Program-made: the position numbers and the translations under genes
The notes under the pieces: model-generated
What the model saw: only the letters and a program-made list of their open reading frames with translations
Databases searched by the model: none
What the model was told of the DNA's origin: nothing
Assembly (NCBI GenBank): GCA_017591395.1
Contig: WEDG01004095.1
Location: forward strand, 124,001-188,000
Source: Schistocephalus solidus
Lineage: Eukaryota > Platyhelminthes > Cestoda > Diphyllobothriidea > Diphyllobothriidae
DNA length: 64,000 nt
Reading direction: 5' to 3'
Shown here: positions 1 to 11,047 of the stretch, piece by piece
Layout of the letters: each line of letters begins with the position of its first letter
Numbering within the stretch: the stretch's first letter is position 1

Positions 1-3000
1 CACCATTAAACAAGTTCACTTGTCTCAGCTGCCTTGTGGGTGAGCTCATGAGCCCAAGCGCCGGAGGAGACAACCTCAAACAAACAATCCAAGCGGCGGT
101 TGGGGACCTACCCGTACTCACAATTCCAAAGAAATCTCATGAAAAATATGTCCGATTATAGTACAACGATCCATGATACGGTGTCCGCGGTAAGATATGA
201 GCTCCAAAACCCTAGTCCAGTGGTGCGGATGAATAGTATGCGAGCTGTACTACTCAATCGGAATCAAACCATTGATATTGGATGCTGGAATATGCAACGG
301 TTCCTGGACACGGGCACGCAAAGTCTGACGGCGCGCAGTCTTTATCAGTATAAGGTACATGTCTGCTGCGTGTCGGAAGTCCAAATTCCTAACTCAGGTG
401 CTCAGGAAATAAAGATCCTGGGAGCAAACTCAAACTTCACCCTGTACTACAGCGGCCCACGCGACTCTTCTAGTTGACATTGTGTGGCGATCGCCCTCTC
501 GCAACCTGCGAACCACACACTACTTGCCTTGGGAACCATTCAATGAACGGATGGTCTACGTGCGACTGAAGGGTCACCTCACAAACATATCTATGGTTTC
601 ACTGTACGCATCAACTTCCGCTGCCTCAGCGCAAAAAGGAGACGTTTTACTTGCAGCTGCAAGCGTTAGTTGAAAGACTTCCTCACCGCGATCTGCTGAC
701 TGTTGCCGGGGTCTGGAATGGCCAGACTGGACGTGGTAACTCCACAAAGGGTCATCTTATTGGCAGTTTCAGGCTGGGTTCTCGATGTGGCAATGATGAG
801 AGACTGCTGAACGTTGCTGATCAAAACCGGATGTTTGTCAGGAACACGTGCTTCCAACATCGTAACAAACAGCTGCTGACTTGGTATTCAAACGGCGATC
901 ATACAGCCAGTCAGATCGATAACATTCTAGTCATTTCAAGGTTTCGTAGCTGGTTTCATGGTAGCAGATCTCTGCGTGCTGTTTAAACTGGCAACGCCAA
1001 AGGGTCTGACCATGTTCTCGTTCGTACACGCTTGAAAAGTCCACTATCATCCACGCTCAAAATGCCACGTGTGAGACACCTCAATTTCACCAAAATCAGG
1101 CAACTCAGCATTTCCCAGGCCCTGAGCAGAGAAATCCGGCCCTGTTTTACGACCTAAGTCGACGGGGAGGGTAGTAGTGAGCGATCATCACTGAAAAATT
1201 TAGTCTATGGGCAGCTGAGAAAATTTTTGCATATGACAAGCGATGCCGCAGTGATTGGATCAGGGGAAGAATCCTGCAGTTGTCTGCGCAGACTGCTCGA
1301 GCCAGGTCCCACAACGATGCTTCCTCCAGCCGACTCCGAAAGATGACGCAAAATCGGCTAGGGAAACCGGACGAAATATTGGACTAAACTGGCATCCTCG
1401 ATGGAACAGACCTCAAACACTGGTGACACTCGAATACTCTACCAATTTATCGGCCAAGTTAGTGGTAAGCCCTTTACACTGAGTGATCCTGTTCGTGACG
1501 TGAATGTCGGCTTTATTGCTGACAACTCGGCCCAATTAGAACGTTGGTGTGAGTATTTCAAGAACCCTCTAAACTTCGATACCGAACCAAGCACCCTCTC
1601 ATTCCCATCTGCAGCAGAACCTCCTCCATCTCCTACCTATGCAGTGTCATGTGACCCCCATTCTGAAGGAGAAGTCTCTTAAGCCATAAATGTTGCGTAA
1701 CAACAAGACACCTGGAGAGGATGATACGTCCGCTGCAATCTACATGTCTTGTGTCGACAGTCGGGCGCTCTGACTCCATGAGGTGACAGTACAAGCGTGG
1801 AGAGACGAGGTTGTTCTTGATGACTGGGGCTCAAGCATCCTTGTGCCTGTCCACAAGAAGGAAGATAAGGCGAGATGTGAGAACTACCGCGGCATAAGTC
1901 GTATCGACTTTGCTGCGAAGATCTTCGCTGTTTTACTTATCAGGCGATTCCAGGCTGTGCGTGACTCCAGGACGAGGCCCAACCAAGCCGGATTCCGTGC
2001 TGGGCGTGGATGTACCCACCAAATATTCACACTGAGGCGCAGCCATGAATCTCTCTATAATTACCAGCAACCGACGGCCGTCTGATCTATTGACTTTGCG
2101 GCCGCAGCTGATTCCGTCTATCATGAATCCTTATGGTGAATAATGGCACTAGATAGCCTACCACCAAAAATTCTTTGTCATGAGCAAGGCCTATTACAGC
2201 TTAACCACTGCGTAAGTTTTGGTCCGTAACAATCTTACACAACCGTTCGGTATTTGGACTGGCGTTCGATAAGGTTGTATCCTTTCGCCCATTTGTTCAA
2301 CTACGCTATTGACTAGATTCTTGAAGAGGACGGTGTCGAGCTTGAATTCGAACGTAGGCTGACTGATCTCGACTACGCCGATTATATTGCCTTACTAGCG
2401 GGGACCAGATATTCACACGGAGGCACAATCTTATATTCCGGCATGATTGTTAGCATTAGATAACCGTCTGCTTTGTTAAAATTGTTGTTGCGTCCAATCC
2501 CATCCATCGTGAGTTCCCATGTCTGATAATGGAACAAGATGGTGTGCCGGCTAAAACTATTGCTACGATTGAGGTTCACTATCGCTCGACAATTGGGCAT
2601 GTTCTGATCCATAACAAACCATCCCAACCGTCTGATATCTGATCTGGCCGTCCAACTACGTCATTGACTGGATTATCCGAAGGGCCCTAAACGGTCTGCG
2701 GGTCTTGAGTTTGCGCCCGGATGCCAGTTGACTGATCTCGGCTACGCCAATGATATTACCTTAATAGCTTCAAGCTTTGGTGGTCTATAATTTATGGTGT
2801 CATGCAGGAATAAAGTCACAAAATCCGTCGGTCTATCCATAAAAGCTGGGAAGACCAGTGTTTGCAAGCTGCAGCCCTGACCAGGAGAAGGCACCTCTTG
2901 AGATTTATGGCTGTCAACTTGAAGTGGACAGTTCCAAATGCCTCAGGACGAGGCTGCTGCCGAATGGACGAAGTAAGAATGATATTGTCTTCCTAATTGG

Positions 3001-3560
3001 CTCTAGTCGTCGGATTTTCTCAAACCTTAGAAAGTGCCTATGGGCTGACGTGACATTTCTATTGCCTCAAAGATTTGAGTATACTATGCACCTTTCTGGT
3101 TTGTCTTGGTCTGTGGCTGTGCACGTGAAAGGTAAGTGAAATCTGGAGGTACTTGACCACCACTAATTGAGGACCATCCTTCGAACGAAGTACACCGACT
3201 TCGTTTAAAATGAGCCAGTCGGCATTCGCTGCGACAACATCACAGAGGTGGTTTGGCGACGTTCTACGTCGCTCACCTCACGAGCTTAGTGTTACTGCCC
3301 TTGATCCGGCTCCGATATCCAATTGGAGACGTTGAAGAGGGCGTCAACCCCAAACCTGGCTTGAAACAGTTCGTCAAGACGTGGAAGTTGTTCTTGGATC
3401 TTCGGTTTGCGGCCTCTGTCGTTGAAGAAAGGAAAGGATTGAGCTGGTAAGGTCTGCTGCCGCGGAAATTCATGCCTAGAGAGGCGCAATCCATTACGTC
3501 ATCGGGGCCGCCTAGATCAGGCATAATCGCAGCCGTAACAAGTACAGGTAAGTGGGTAAG
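1..3560 (+). mobile_element. LINE family A: APE endonuclease plus reverse transcriptase, heavily decayed
   Basis: Reading in mixed frames gives a non-LTR retrotransposon in order. The APE-type endonuclease start is IDIGCWNMQRFLDTG with KVHVCCVSEV (about 270-400), and later RFRSWFHGSRS (about 935). Reverse transcriptase pieces are NYRGISRIDFAAKIFAVLL and NQAGFRAGRGCTHQIFTLRR (1890-2040), then the catalytic box as LDYADYIALLA at 2370 (YADD changed to YADY). GCQLEVDSSKCLRTRLLPNG lies near 2890, and the C-terminal LTSRA/VEVVLGSS-type end is at 3250-3530. Many stops and frameshifts show it is dead. It resembles RTE/CR1-like elements common in flatworms; exact clade was not determined. Confidence 0.85.
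2014..2790 (+). repeat. Internal duplication of the reverse transcriptase core in LINE A
   Basis: The segment from HQIFT to LLA occurs twice in tandem: 2014-2397 (HQIFTLRRSHES ... DYADYIALLA) and 2398-2790 (DQIFTRRHNLIFRHDC ... GYANDITLIASSFGGL). The join at about 2398 runs straight from the end of the first copy into the start of the second. The copies have diverged from each other, so the event is old or joined two different element copies. Confidence 0.7.
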
Positions 3561-4080
3561 TGAGTACGTGCCCGACATTACATAGCTTTCAGGTCTTGAG
3601 AACAAAAAGCCCTCGCCAACCTCTCCTACCACCTTAAGTAACAAGTTCAGGAATGTTACCGTGGCTCTATAAAGCCTAACGTCAAGTTTAGGCGCAACGA
3701 TGACCAATGGCAAAAAGGGAGACAGGAAGGAAGATTGAAGGGAACAATAGTGTGGACAACTGAAGAGGTTGTAAGGCACTGCCAATGAGAACCTGTGCCA
3801 ACGTCACAGCTCTCAGAGGGCAGCAACCTAGTCCGCGGAGGTCAGCAGTACTACTTATACTGTACTGTTACAGGTGCGATCATGCTTGATATAGCCGGCC
3901 TCGATGATGGCACGGATTGTGCCTTTCCACGCGTGAAAATCCGCGGCAGCAGACAGCTCCATCTATTCTCTTCGCCCACGATGGAAGCCGAATACCAAAA
4001 GTCCAAGAACAACTTCCATGTCTTGACGAACTGTGTCGAGTCAGGTTTTGAGCTAACCCCCTCTTCGACGCCCTACTGCT
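3330..4080. repeat. Inverted pair of LINE A 3' ends
   Basis: About 230 bp at 3330-3560 (plus) reappear inverted at 3845-4078. Both contain the stretch gttcgtcaagacgtggaagt or its gttcgtcaagacatggaagt variant, followed by ctgctgccgcgga. The 285-bp spacer is not recognised. A transcript across it could fold into a long hairpin. Confidence 0.75.
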
Positions 4081-4084
4081 GACC

Positions 4085-4510
4085 CGGAAAGATGGGTTAC
4101 CCATTAGCTTAGCTACTGGCTACCCGGCGCGTTCACAGGTGGCGGATAGTGGAACGGCCTTCAGTGAAGGTTAGCTGCAAAATAAGCAGTCGTGGACCAG
4201 CAGCGAAAGTACTACCAGGGTGGGATGGGCTGAGGTCTGGCACACCAAAAGCCTTATAAAACACCGCAAAGCTCGATGACGGCACTGTGAAAGCGCCACC
4301 GTGCACCGCCAGTAAATAGGTTAGCTTGCTTCCGCTGCCTTGTGGGTAGGCTCTTGAGCCAAAGCGCTAGAGGAGACAACATTGAACAAACAATTTGAGC
4401 GGCTGTTGAGGACCCGCCCATACTCACAATTCTCTAGATACCTCATGAAAATATTTCCGAATATAATACTACGATCCAGGCTACGGCGTCCGCAGGACGT
4501 CAGCAGTAGG
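4085..4510 (+). mobile_element. 5' end fragment of a second LINE A copy
   Basis: The block 4300-4500 repeats the first 200 bases of the window: ctgccttgtgggtaggctc, then ggaggagacaac-like, actcacaatt and tccgcagg. It breaks off at about 4510, so only the 5' untranslated part is present. The 4085-4300 region is probably the more 5' part of the same leader. Confidence 0.7.
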
Positions 4511-6380
4511 GCTAAGTAGGAAAATATTCACTACAGACGATAAAAGGCATCAGCACTTTAAGTCCATGGGTCAAACATAATAGAAATTGCAGCCAATGGA
4601 TGCAAATTTTCTCGATTCTCCCCGTAACTGCCTTCACTGTGTTCATCGTAATGATTGGTTTCCGCACCTCTTAGTAAAGTGCTACTTTTGCTTCAATTGC
4701 CCGATTCGCCAAGGCGGCTAGGAAGTTCGTTAGCCAACCTTTACATTCTGATCTAGACGGAGAAATCAAATCACTATAATTTTTACTAAACAGACATTCC
4801 ACGAAGTTTCTTCAGCCTATTCGACATATCTAAAGAGAAATGGCCTACAGTTTCGTCAACTAAACATTTTCCTTACAAAAAGGTTAAAAGTACTATTTAT
4901 ATCTTCGCTCTAGTCGTATTACATCATTTCCTGTAACAGAAGGGCATCGCATGGGCGAGGACTAACTCTACTTTGTTCCGAAATCCTATAGAGAGCCATA
5001 TCTCCGTTAGTTGCAATATACGTCACAAGGCATCGCACGTGTTCCTTTCGTACGTGGTTAGTAGCACGAGGAGGAATTCATGTTCTGGGATCAAAGACGA
5101 GTGTGGGTTATGAATCAGAGATGGGAAAAAGTCTACGTTAGATTTTTATACTGTAGGAAAACAAAATTGTTTTTGAGATGTTCAGGTTAACTTCCTTTTA
5201 ATGGGAAACTTTTCGGCCACGGGGATTACTTAGTACCAATAAAGCAGAACTCGTTGTAGAAAGACGCTGCAATAAACCGAAATAAGCGTTCTATATGCAA
5301 AAAAGTATTCATAAAGAAGCTAGAGGTGGTGACAGAATTCCTAAATTATCCCTGGGTATGAAAAGATAATTTATCTGAGCTGCAAAACTATAACTGGGCG
5401 TGTATTTAAATTAATTCAGACAAGACGGCATGATAATCTTCGACATTTTTACTACCTGTGACGATTAACTTGGCAGATCTATTGTAGATTCCTTCCATTA
5501 ACGTCTAATGTTTTACGAAACCAATTTAAATTCGTAGAAGAGACTGGAAAATGGGCCGTTGTTTATATTTTGTAAGAAAATATCCACTCTCGTTAGCTGC
5601 GAATGGAGGGGTAAAATGATTGACTATGTATACAGTAGTTTCTAAATCTTAGATTCCGTCCTCAAAACATGTAAGTTATTGAAAATTCGTAACATAAGTA
5701 CAATTTGAATCATAAGTGCTTAGTTTCGATCAATTCTTACAATAAAATAATGCTATTTTGTAGAAACACGAAAGCCAAACATTGACCGTTGGCAGTTGGA
5801 CAAGTGACTACGAAATTCATAAACCATTAGATTCTGTATGCTTCTGTATCTTTACTTGGTTCTAGAGTATTAGGGGTAACATGCAATTTAACAAATATAT
5901 CAAAGGAGTGTTGCCGTTACTATCCTTCGGCATATACTACCAGTCATTGTGCGATTGTCTGCTAGGACTCCAAAGTAAGCCCTGAGGCAAAACAGGACGA
6001 GCGTGTCCACCAACCCAATCGGTCAATGCACTTCCAATGTGGTTAGTATTATCTTTTCATGTTCGTTTAATCATAAGTGGGGGGAGCACACTCTCAAAGG
6101 CGAGCTAAGATCGTAACCTGAATTTTCTTCCCTGCCTAGCCCTTTAGTAAGGAAAATGTTTAACTTTCTTTTTGAGACGAAAAAAACGGCTGAAGTCTAC
6201 AGGCAGTTTCGAAAGATCTAGACTATATGGTAGCCTTCGAAAATAACAAAATCATGACCAAAGAGCCACCTGCGTGTGATGCTCTTAAAAAAACTCAGCG
6301 TAAGGATGCTTTGTATAGTCACCTAAACAGGACATAGAATAAGAACAGCCGGGGTAAATGTAGCTTTGCGCTGAATTCCA
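4511..6380. other. AT-rich region, nothing recognised
   Basis: No convincing reading frame, splice-bounded exon, RNA gene or known repeat was seen on either strand. Confidence 0.5.
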
Positions 6381-6389
6381 AGGAAATTA

Positions 6390-6660
6390 TGTTTAGGATT
6401 AAGTTCAGGGTTAGGGTTAATTTTGAGGTTAAGGTCAGAGCTGGGGTAAGGGTCATGATTAGGCTACGGGTTAAGGTTTTGCTCGTGGAAGCTGTAGGGT
6501 TACGATTTAGGGTCAGGCTAGGGTAAAGATTAAGTTGAAAGCTTGGTTTTATGTCAGGGTTGGTGTTAATGTTAAGACACGGGTATATTTACCCTTCCTG
6601 AAATTTACCGTAAAACTACCTATTTTAAGTGGGCGGGGCGGTTCCTATTCCCGTCTCCTG
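6390..6660 (+). repeat. GGGTTA-rich dispersed repeat, copy 1
   Basis: About 170 bp of degenerate GGGTTA/GGTTAAG units is followed by a conserved tail: cacgggtatatttacccttc, ctgaaattta and a GC-rich gtgggcggggcgg. The same order (tract, acgg-aata-ttaccct-ctggaatt) returns at 10139, 42281 and 57160. Confidence 0.7.
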
Positions 6661-6698
6661 TGTAGATAGCCACGTAAGGCATCCTTACCAAAATCTGT

Positions 6699-7036
6699 TT
6701 AACTTTTCACCAACATATAAAAGAAGCTGCATTCTTCCTGAGAACATACGCAATTAATGTCATAATGACGTACCTTTTTTTCGTTTTGGAGACAGGACTT
6801 TGCTTCTGGCTTGCGTTTACAGGTTTCGTAGCTTCTCCTGGGAGGATCCTTCCAGTAGACAGATTGTTTTATTAACTCGGCTTGCGGTTTTTCATCCAAT
6901 GAACAGTTTGTAAGTGGTGTTTCATGAGGGCTTTTTTTCCCACACAGGGTTAGACATCCATGTGACGGGTCTTCACCTGCTGCACTTTCTATGTCATGCC
7001 AGGGCAGTTGGCAATTCAGATGAAGATCAATACCCA
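6699..7036 (-). CDS. Candidate exon of a Cys-rich, possibly secreted protein
   Basis: On the minus strand a sharp acceptor (cttgtttcag at 7037) opens a frame of 112 residues ending at a stop at 6699. It carries nine cysteines, spaced as NC, GC-x2-LC, NC, TC, SC, then NCVCSQEEC near the end. If translation instead starts at the ATG at 7091, the first residues (MKFRSWVCYVPSLFSLVSVG) resemble a signal peptide. I do not recognise the family. The CxCxxxxC end resembles extracellular disulfide domains, but this is only suggestive. The surrounding DNA is AT-rich non-coding, which makes a long Cys-rich frame stand out. Confidence 0.35.
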
Positions 7037-7099
7037 CTGAAACAAGTGAGAACAAGGAAGGTACATAGCAAACCCAACTTCTGAACTTCAAAAGAAGAC

Positions 7100-8580
7100 G
7101 GCTGTGTTGTTGGTTAATATCAAGGAAGTGAAAGGTTTGCTCGTGTAATTGAAAGACGGTTGCATATAATAATACTAGAAAAGGTTAAATTTGATCTTTC
7201 TTTCCATTAAACCCGGTTAGTGATGGTTTTTTCAAGAAATTTTCCCAATTTATCGGAAAGACAAAAGTAAACACGACTTACAGAAGTTCAAACTAAGAAG
7301 ACTGACAAATAAGCGTAATGATTCCGATTTTCGTTGAATTGAAACAACTTGTGACCACTCGCCAGCAGCTTCAATTTCGGAGGTCCTTAATAGAAAGCAA
7401 TAATGCCATTTTTTCGATACTTAAATTGTTATTTACTAAAAAGCTTTACATTATAAAGTTACTAAAAAAACTTCCATGGTAGAACATGTTTTGAACCGAA
7501 AAGCTTCCGCAATCAAGGTTAATTTGTAGGCTCGAAAAAAAAACAAAGAATGGAAAGAACAATCAATGAGAAGCAATAGTACCTACGGAAAAATTAGACA
7601 AATTTTATTGAACGAGTAAGCATTAGTTAATTCAAATTTTAAGCTGTATGTCATACTGTGTTCGATATAAAACTGCGTCACACAGTGTTCACTACAGTGG
7701 AAATAAGGATGTGAAGTTCAAGTTTACACATTCCCACGGAAGATGAAATCGGTACCAACTGTTAGTAAATAAACTGCACGCTCATTTCTCAGACGTCTGA
7801 AGGTTACAGCCTAAATAAGCTTACAGCAATGAAGACGCGTATAGTTACGAGAACTCAAGATCAAGTTTCAAAACTTAGTTGGAAATTGCTCTTTTGTTTT
7901 AATGTTGTGTCTCCTGAATACTGTCCCGGTGCCGAACCTGCGCACACCCTAGTCATCGTCGGAAATTGTTGGATGCACGCTCATCGATCAGTTACAGGAC
8001 TCACTCGTCCCATTTCGCCTTGGGGCTCGCCGTCGGAAATGACGGTCGAGATGTCATGTTTCCTAAAGCACATGTTCTGATAAACAAATTCGGAAAATTG
8101 AGCACGCTTCTGAGACGTAAGCTTTAACAGACTGCGTTGCCCCATGCACAAGAACGCAGTTGGCCTGATTTAGTAAATAACTGACGCTCTAACCAGCAAA
8201 GAGGTTTTGTGATCGGTCGAATCATTACAATTTCAGTCTCGACGTAGTAAATATGCTTTAAATTTTTTAAAGGACACACTGAAAACTTGTTATTTAAAAC
8301 ATTACGCATGCGAGGTTCGAAGATCACCCATAATCAGGTATACTATTAGGGGTAATGGACAGTGCTATCACTTTTGTTGTAGATAGTAACCTTTTGACAT
8401 TTTTTATAACGTAATCGAATGCTTAGTTCCAAAAATTATTTGATTGTGTTGTCAAAGTTAAAATTACATTTGAAGCCCTTTTCTCAAAAGGAAATTGGCT
8501 TTGTCCTGAAGATTTCTGAGGACCACAATGCGACTTCAGCAATTGATACTAGTGAAAATTTGAACCCCAGGTGGTATGTT
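7100..8580. other. AT-rich region with no recognised gene
   Basis: A GC-richer block at 7905-8065 with an open frame ending TVEMSCFLKHMF looks like a repeat fragment but is not identified. The rest shows nothing on either strand. Confidence 0.4.
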
Positions 8581-8586
8581 AAAGGA

Positions 8587-8716
8587 CGAAGAAACGTTCA
8601 CCGGGAGATCTTTATTAGGTATCTGACGTTTTGGGTAGTCGTTTCGTCTACCTATCTTCAGAGACTGGAGAGTCACGCTCACTGCACTCATTAGATGCCA
8701 CGCTTTGCCTTGGGCT
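8587..8716 (-). repeat. Left terminal inverted repeat of Penelope element 1
   Basis: Reverse complement of 9821-9949 with scattered mismatches over about 125 bp. Confidence 0.8.
8620..8666 (-). ncRNA. Hammerhead-type ribozyme motif, Penelope 1 left repeat
   Basis: On the minus strand CTGAAGA (8655-8661) is followed by a hairpin GGTAG...CTACC of five perfect pairs and AAAACGTC (8625-8632), where the first A replaces G of the GAAA core. Stem I keeps pairing by GTCT with AGAT (one G-U). Confidence 0.55.
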
Positions 8717-9820
8717 CATTGCCGAGGTTGTTCTGCAAAACCTCGAAAGACAGCTGTTCGAAGAATACAACCCAAAATTTTCGACATGCTACGTTGATGA
8801 CATATTTGTTTTCATCGATCAGGATAGAATCATCCACTACAAAGAGCGCTTGAACTCGATTTTACCAGATCTGCAGCTCACGATGGAAGAAGAAGTAGAG
8901 GACAGACTTCCGTCTTAGATGTTCTAGTCTGCCGCCAACCAGACGAATACGTCGCAAGTGCTGAGTTACGATAGCAACCATCCGCTGCAACACAAGCGAA
9001 GTTGTGTACGCACGTTATACCGACGAGTTTAAACTCACTGCAGCACACCAGCCGCCAAACGGGACAAGAATAAGCTTCTGTGTAAGCTTTTCAGATCCAA
9101 CGGCTATCCGCAAGCGTTCATTGAACGGATTAGAATGCCACAAAAAAACTGAGCGAAGAGCCTTGTCAGCCAAAATCATGGCGGAGCATTCCGTATACGA
9201 AAGGGGTCTCCGAAACCAGGGCTAGATCCCTCGCGCCTCTCGGACTATGAGTTGCCCACAGGTCTACCTCAACAATCCTTCAACAAGTGATGCAGCCAAA
9301 AGACCCGTTTCCTAGGCAGAAGTCGGGCATTGTCTACCGAATTCAATGTAATTGCGGGATGTGGAACTATGTTGGAGAAACCGGCCGACAGCTGCAAACG
9401 CGAATGCACGAGCATCAGTTGGCTGTACGAAGATTGGACCCAAAGTCAGAGGTGGCAACCCATGCCGTGCAGATCGGTCATGTCATCAACTTTGACGCCG
9501 TTGAAATCGTGGGACGAGGCGAGGATCACACGTCAAGGCAGGTAAAATAAGCCTGAATATCCACCGCCCGCTCAGTCAACAACCACACGAATTTGCCTGC
9601 CCTATCTAGTTTTGCGAGCCATCTTGACAGGAGACCGCCAAGACGGAGAACAATCGGGGCCGTCAATTATCTCCGCGACCAACGAGGAAGGGGGTGAAAC
9701 AAGCCGTGATGAAAGGTCGGCCGACTCAAACACGCATCCAGTTAGCGGGGGAAGCGATGGCAACACAGACTACAGCGTGATACGGATCCTGCCCATCCAG
9801 ATAGGCGGTCCAACAGGCAC

Positions 9821-9949
9821 AAGGTAAAGAGTGGCATAAAATGAGAGCAGTGAGCATGACTCTCCAGTCTCTGAAGATGTGTAGGCGAAACAAATACCCG
9901 AAACGTCAGACACCTACTAAACATCTTCCGGTGAACGCCTCTTTTTCCT
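9821..9949 (+). repeat. Right terminal inverted repeat of Penelope element 1
   Basis: Contains gactctccagtctctgaaga and cgaaacgtcagacacctac, mirrored at 8587-8716. Confidence 0.8.
9865..9912 (+). ncRNA. Hammerhead-type ribozyme motif, Penelope 1 right repeat
   Basis: The catalytic core strings occur in order: CTGAAGA at 9871-9877 (fits CUGANGA), a 22-base stem II region, then GAAAC-GTC at 9900-9907. Stem I can form four pairs between GTCT before the core and AGAC after GTC. Stem III is nearly absent (C-G), as reported for the minimal, dimer-type hammerheads of metazoan Penelope elements. Activity is not implied. Confidence 0.6.
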
Positions 9950-10138
9950 TTGAATTCATCAATACCCTGATTTTTTTTCTTTTCAGCATTTTTAAGAAAG
10001 TTGAGCAAATTAGAATCAAACGGCGCAAGGGAAAATGTGTAGGTAGAATGAGCGAAAGTTTGACAGCCAAGATTTATGATCAGCTGAGTGCGGACTGCCC
10101 TTATAATGTCATGGATAATTATTTCTAATGACTATTGC

Positions 10139-10290
10139 GCAGGGCGTGCAAATTGGAACCCCGTTTGATAAAAACAGATGATTTCTGTGCCTAATTCCAG
10201 CAGGGGTGTGTATTTCCGTTTTCTAACGCTAACACTAACCATAAAACGCATGCTCGAACCTTAACCGTAACTTTAATCGCCTTGGAAGTT
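10139..10290 (-). repeat. GGGTTA-rich dispersed repeat, copy 2 (inverted)
   Basis: On the minus strand a degenerate tract (ggttagtgttagcgttag) leads into acggaaatacacacccctgc and tggaattagg, collinear with the other copies. It lies just below the HFM1 exons. Confidence 0.6.
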
Positions 10291-10916
10291 GGCGCATAAC
10301 CACTTGTATCATCGGGGTTTTCTGATCCCTATCTTACCAATTACTGTCAAATTATTTTTAGATTTAAACATGATATTCGTATTTTATTTACCAGTAGTAG
10401 CTATTGGGCGCTACGGTTAGTCCCTTCAATTACACCCTAAATATAATATTCCACTTTGAAGTACAAAGTCTAAGATCTAACTTCTAAAATGATTTTTAAA
10501 CTGTCGTACGCATAAATTTTGGTATATGTGATCTTCAATTAATATGTTTTTACATAAATTATCGTTTAATTGTCTGTTGTTACAGAGCTACCTGGGATGG
10601 AATGCTCAGGCTGCATGAGAAAGAATATGGGTTCTCAATTACTTTCGTTGTTTTTTTCTCCCTTTCCTGGGTGAAATGGCAGAGAAGATTAGACTCACCG
10701 TCTGAAGGTCACAATTCATTACATCTAACAAAGTTCATTTAGTTTTAATAGATTTAGGCCTTCAATATCCGACGTCCTTATTTTAAAAAAACTACTATAG
10801 AAAGACAGCATCTTCTGGTACTTCTAATATGTGAGCTTTGAGCGTTCATAATACAAATATTTGCTCAGGTAAAAAGAACAATAGCTCAAAAGTTTTGACG
10901 AAAACATCAAACTTAC

Positions 10917-11047
10917 GTTATCTTCCTTTTTAATAAGATCCGATTTTTATCGTCCCCAACAATAAATGCCGCCTGGTCAAAACCGCAGCTCCTGACGAGG
11001 CGTATGACAAAGTTGAAACTGAGAACTTCGGGAGTGTTTGTTAGTAC
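10917..11047 (-). CDS. HFM1: HFM1 exon 20, Sec63 beta-sandwich segment
   Basis: Read on the minus strand as VLTNTPEVLSFNFVIRLVRS, then FIVGDDKNRILLKRKIT, with an acceptor at tattcgag and an AC|gtaagt donor. FIVGDDKN...KIT aligns with the family segment LIIGDADN...KIT. It is 131 bp, leaving phase 2. I searched further down to about 10000 and did not find the next exon with confidence. Confidence 0.75.

Larger units (their letters stand above)
8587..9949 (+). mobile_element. Penelope-like element 1 with terminal inverted repeats
   Basis: The telomerase-related reverse transcriptase is represented by SLIAEVVLQ-like LGLIAEVVLQNLERQLFEE, then the catalytic box CYVDDIFVFIDQDR (8790-8830), intact as YVDD. 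The C-terminal GIY-YIG endonuclease follows as SGIVYRIQC...NYVGETGRQLQTRMHEHQ (9325-9420). The N-terminal half is absent and frames are broken between 8920 and 9290. Inverted repeats bound it: 8587-8716 and 9821-9949 share gttcaccggnagat, aggt(a/g)tctgacgtt, ttcagagactggagagtca. Penelope elements are known for such flanking repeats with hammerhead motifs. It is dead but the domain order is clear. Confidence 0.85.

Noticed and set aside
6390..6600. True telomere or chromosome end
   Set aside because: Units are irregular, only about 170 bp long, and embedded in a repeat with a conserved unique tail found elsewhere in the window.
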